Assembly: GCA_049670505.1 (NCBI GenBank)
Contig: JBATTK010000019.1
Coordinates: 1 to 43,349 of the forward strand
From: JBATTK01 sp049670505
GTDB lineage: Bacteria > Bacteroidota > Bacteroidia > Flavobacteriales > Flavobacteriaceae
DNA: 43,349 nucleotides
Direction of reading: 5' to 3'
Part shown: in pieces, positions 41,063 through 43,349 of the stretch
Layout of the letters: each line of letters begins with the position of its first letter
Position numbering within the stretch: the first letter of the stretch is position 1
Notes under the pieces: generated by a model
What the model saw: the letters and a program-made list of their open reading frames with translations, nothing else
Database searches by the model: none
Told to the model about the DNA's origin: nothing
Translations under genes and position numbers: made by a program

Positions 41063-43349
41063 TTAAGCCTCGGAAGACTTCTTTGCTTTCTCTATCTTAA
41101 TGGTAAGCTCTTCTTTCTTTTCGTCCAGGTCCATAAAAATACTGTCACCTTCCTGTAGTTTGGAATTAACTATTTCCTCTGCCAAGGCGTCTTCTATGTA
41201 CTTTTGAATAGCCCTCTTTAACGGTCTGGCACCATATTGTTTATCAAAACCTTTTTCGGCGATATAATCCTTGGCTTTTTCCGTTAAATTAAGATGATAT
41301 CCTATGTCCTTTATTCTTAGGAACAGTTTACTCAGCTCAATATCGATGATTTTATGGATATGTTCCCTTTCCAATGGATTGAATACCATAACATCATCTA
41401 TTCTATTTAAAAATTCGGGCGCGAATGCCTTTTTGAGTGCATTCTCGATAACACTTTTTTGATGTGTGTCCGCTTGCAGTTTTTTTGCAGCCGTACCAAA
41501 ACCGACACCTTGTCCAAAATCTTTCAACTGACGTGCCCCAATATTGGATGTCATGATGATTATGGTATTTCTAAAATCGATTTTTCGTCCAAGGCTATCC
41601 GTTAGATATCCATCATCCAAAACTTGTAAAAGCATGTTGAATACATCCGGATGCGCTTTTTCCACTTCATCCAACAGTATTACGGAATATGGTTTTCTTC
41701 GCACTTTTTCGGTCAATTGCCCGCCTTCTTCGTAACCCACGTAGCCTGGAGGTGCTCCCACTAATCGGGAAATAGCGAATTTTTCCATATACTCGCTCAT
41801 ATCAATACGGATAAGGGCATCCTCCGAATCGAACAACTCTTTGGCCAAGACCTTAGCGAGCTGCGTTTTGCCTACTCCGGTCTGTCCCAGGAAGATAAAC
41901 GATCCGATCGGTTTATTGGGATCCTTCAATCCGGCCCGGTTTCTCTGAATAGCTTTAGCAACCTTGCCTACGGCTTCATCCTGACCAATGACATTTCCTT
42001 TGATCAGTTCTGGCAATTCCGCCAGCTTATTGCTCTCTGTCTGCGCTATTCGGTTTACGGGAATACCGCTCATCATAGAGACGACATCTGCCACATTGTC
42101 CTCCGATACCGTTTCCCTATGAAGTTTGCTATCGTCTTCCCACTTTTCTTGGGCGACGGATAATTCTTTTTCCAGTCGTTTCTCATCATCCCTTAACTTG
42201 GCCGCTTCCTCGTAACGTTGTTTTTTTACGACATTGTTTTTAAGTTCGCGAACATCTTCCAACTGTTTTTCGAGTTCCAAAATTTGTTTGGGAACGTCCA
42301 TATTTACGATATGGACCCTGGAACCTGCCTCGTCGAGCGCATCGATCGCCTTGTCCGGCAGAAATCTATCGGTCATATATCTATTGGTCAATTTTACACA
42401 GGCCTTAATGGCTTCGTCCGTATAATTGACATTGTGGTGATCCTCGTATTTGCCCTTAATGTTCATTAAGATTTCAACGGTTTCTTCCACAGTGGTAGGC
42501 TCTACCATCACTTTTTGGAAACGTCGTTCAAGGGCACCGTCCTTCTCTATATATTGTCTATACTCGTCCAAAGTGGTGGCGCCGATACATTGTATCTCGC
42601 CCCTTGCCAGCGCAGGTTTGAACATATTGGAGGCATCCAAACTTCCGGTGGCACCGCCTGCCCCTACTATGGTATGTATTTCATCAATAAAAAGAATAAC
42701 ATCGTCATTCTTTTCCAATTCGTTCATTACCGCTTTCATTCGCTCTTCAAACTGTCCACGATATTTGGTGCCGGCTACCAATGAAGCCAGATCTAAAGTA
42801 ACAACACGTTTGTTATATAGGATCCTGGAAACTTTTTTATTGATAATCCGCAGCGCTAGTCCTTCGGCAATGGCACTTTTACCAACACCGGGTTCACCTA
42901 TGAGCAATGGATTGTTCTTTTTCCTTCTACTCAAGATCTGCGATACCCTTTCAATCTCTTTTTCCCTACCGACAACAGGGTCCAGTTTATTCTCCTCTGC
43001 CATTTGGGTAAGGTCCCTGCCAAAATTATCAAGAACGGGTGTCTTGGATTTTTTGTTCCCTTTTTGACTGGAGGTAGTTCCAAAAGTCCCTTCTTTTCCT
43101 TCGTTGCTCTCGTCCGAGTCGCTTGGAAAAGATTCCGAAGTAGGAGAATCTATAAAATCGTCATCACTGGTAATCATGGATTTGAACTGTTCCTTTACAC
43201 CATCATAATCTACTTTTAGTTTATGGAGCAGTTTGGTAGTAGGGTCGTTTTCGTTTCGTAAAATGCACAATAAAAGATGTGCGGTATTTATGGAGGAGCT
43301 TTGAAACAATTTAGCCTCTAAAAAAGTAGTTTTTAAGGCACGCTCCGCC
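41063..43349 (-). CDS. clpC: ClpC-type AAA+ ATPase, N-terminus outside window
   Basis: ATP-dependent unfoldase that feeds proteins to ClpP. The frame stays open to the window edge; the TTG at 43309 lies inside the Clp N-terminal domain, which continues upstream as AERALKTTFLEAK, so about 85-90 residues are missing. Visible in order are the rest of the N domain, an acidic linker, AAA-1 with GEPGVGKSAI, a middle region with a UVR-like segment (QRYEEAAKLRDDEK), and AAA-2 with GQTGVGKTQLAK, then the C-terminal D2 part (GARPLKRAIQKYIED). The UVR-like segment marks it as ClpC rather than ClpB or ClpA. Confidence 0.95.
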   Translation of the reverse strand, partial: AERALKTTFLEAKLFQSSSINTAHLLLCILRNENDPTTKLLHKLKVDYDGVKEQFKSMITSDDDFIDSPTSESFPSDSDESNEGKEGTFGTTSSQKGNKKSKTPVLDNFGRDLTQMAEENKLDPVVGREKEIERVSQILSRRKKNNPLLIGEPGVGKSAIAEGLALRIINKKVSRILYNKRVVTLDLASLVAGTKYRGQFEERMKAVMNELEKNDDVILFIDEIHTIVGAGGATGSLDASNMFKPALARGEIQCIGATTLDEYRQYIEKDGALERRFQKVMVEPTTVEETVEILMNIKGKYEDHHNVNYTDEAIKACVKLTNRYMTDRFLPDKAIDALDEAGSRVHIVNMDVPKQILELEKQLEDVRELKNNVVKKQRYEEAAKLRDDEKRLEKELSVAQEKWEDDSKLHRETVSEDNVADVVSMMSGIPVNRIAQTESNKLAELPELIKGNVIGQDEAVGKVAKAIQRNRAGLKDPNKPIGSFIFLGQTGVGKTQLAKVLAKELFDSEDALIRIDMSEYMEKFAISRLVGAPPGYVGYEEGGQLTEKVRRKPYSVILLDEVEKAHPDVFNMLLQVLDDGYLTDSLGRKIDFRNTIIIMTSNIGARQLKDFGQGVGFGTAAKKLQADTHQKSVIENALKKAFAPEFLNRIDDVMVFNPLEREHIHKIIDIELSKLFLRIKDIGYHLNLTEKAKDYIAEKGFDKQYGARPLKRAIQKYIEDALAEEIVNSKLQEGDSIFMDLDEKKEELTIKIEKAKKSSEA

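Noticed and set aside
42450..43067. Plus-strand open frame of 205 codons inside clpC
   Set aside because: It is antisense to conserved AAA-1 coding sequence, whose motifs are intact in the minus frame.

Overview
The window looks like core chromosome of a marine-type member of the Flavobacteriaceae (Bacteroidota). Supporting signs are AT-rich coding, starts with little or no Shine-Dalgarno sequence, promoters of the TTTG-N19-TAnnTTTG type, a 6S-Flavo-type RNA, and families typical of the group (DUF3822, DUF4126, the Ebo cluster, fused ThrA, fused Nnr). No phage, insertion sequence, CRISPR array, tRNA or rRNA was seen. The window cuts one gene at each end: an M23 peptidase at the left and ClpC at the right.

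Layout. 1-3.7 kb: partial M23 peptidase (-), then a coiled-coil protein, zapA, 6S RNA and rny (+). 3.7-4.1 kb: non-coding stretch with strong inverted repeats, probably an old interspersed repeat. 4.1-7.6 kb: pyrR-pyrB-(STAS-like)-rnz-pdxH. 7.8-11.2 kb: polyphosphate operon sixA-ppk1-ppx. 11.3-11.9 kb: miaE (-). 12.1-18.9 kb: a complete seven-gene Ebo operon, eboABCDEF plus a TMEM220-like membrane protein, which makes or moves a metabolite whose identity is unknown in Bacteroidota. 18.9-20.8 kb: dnaX (-). 20.9-21.3 kb: RNase P RNA, followed by a block of hairpins and two 34-bp direct repeats. 21.4-23.4 kb: rsmD, DUF3822 and a pilin-like membrane protein (-). 23.5-28.1 kb: helicase, DUF4126, kdsB, HAD phosphatase and kdnB (+), part of an LPS inner-core Kdo/Kdo8N route. 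28.2-30.4 kb: acyltransferase (+), then a secreted protein, yebC and a pterin dehydratase (-). 30.7-33.5 kb: gcvT-glsA-epimerase (-). 33.6-38.8 kb: thrABC (-) behind a threonine-rich leader peptide. 38.9-40.5 kb: nnr (+). 40.5-43.3 kb: a STAS-like protein and clpC (-).

The main points beyond routine annotation are these. (1) A 32-codon leader ORF with seven Thr codons in nine lies between a near-perfect promoter and thrA, which predicts threonine-controlled attenuation. (2) dnaX carries a run of ten A residues just after its clamp-loader core, and both alternative frames stop within six codons, as in Thermus dnaX slippage that makes a gamma-type subunit. (3) The Ebo operon is intact, and EboF appears to lack several metal ligands of the phosphatase family it belongs to. 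(4) Repeats and hairpins lie downstream of rnpB and inside the thr operon. (5) The order coiled coil-zapA-6S RNA echoes gammaproteobacterial gene order.

All calls come from reading the sequence and from memory of protein families. No database search was run.
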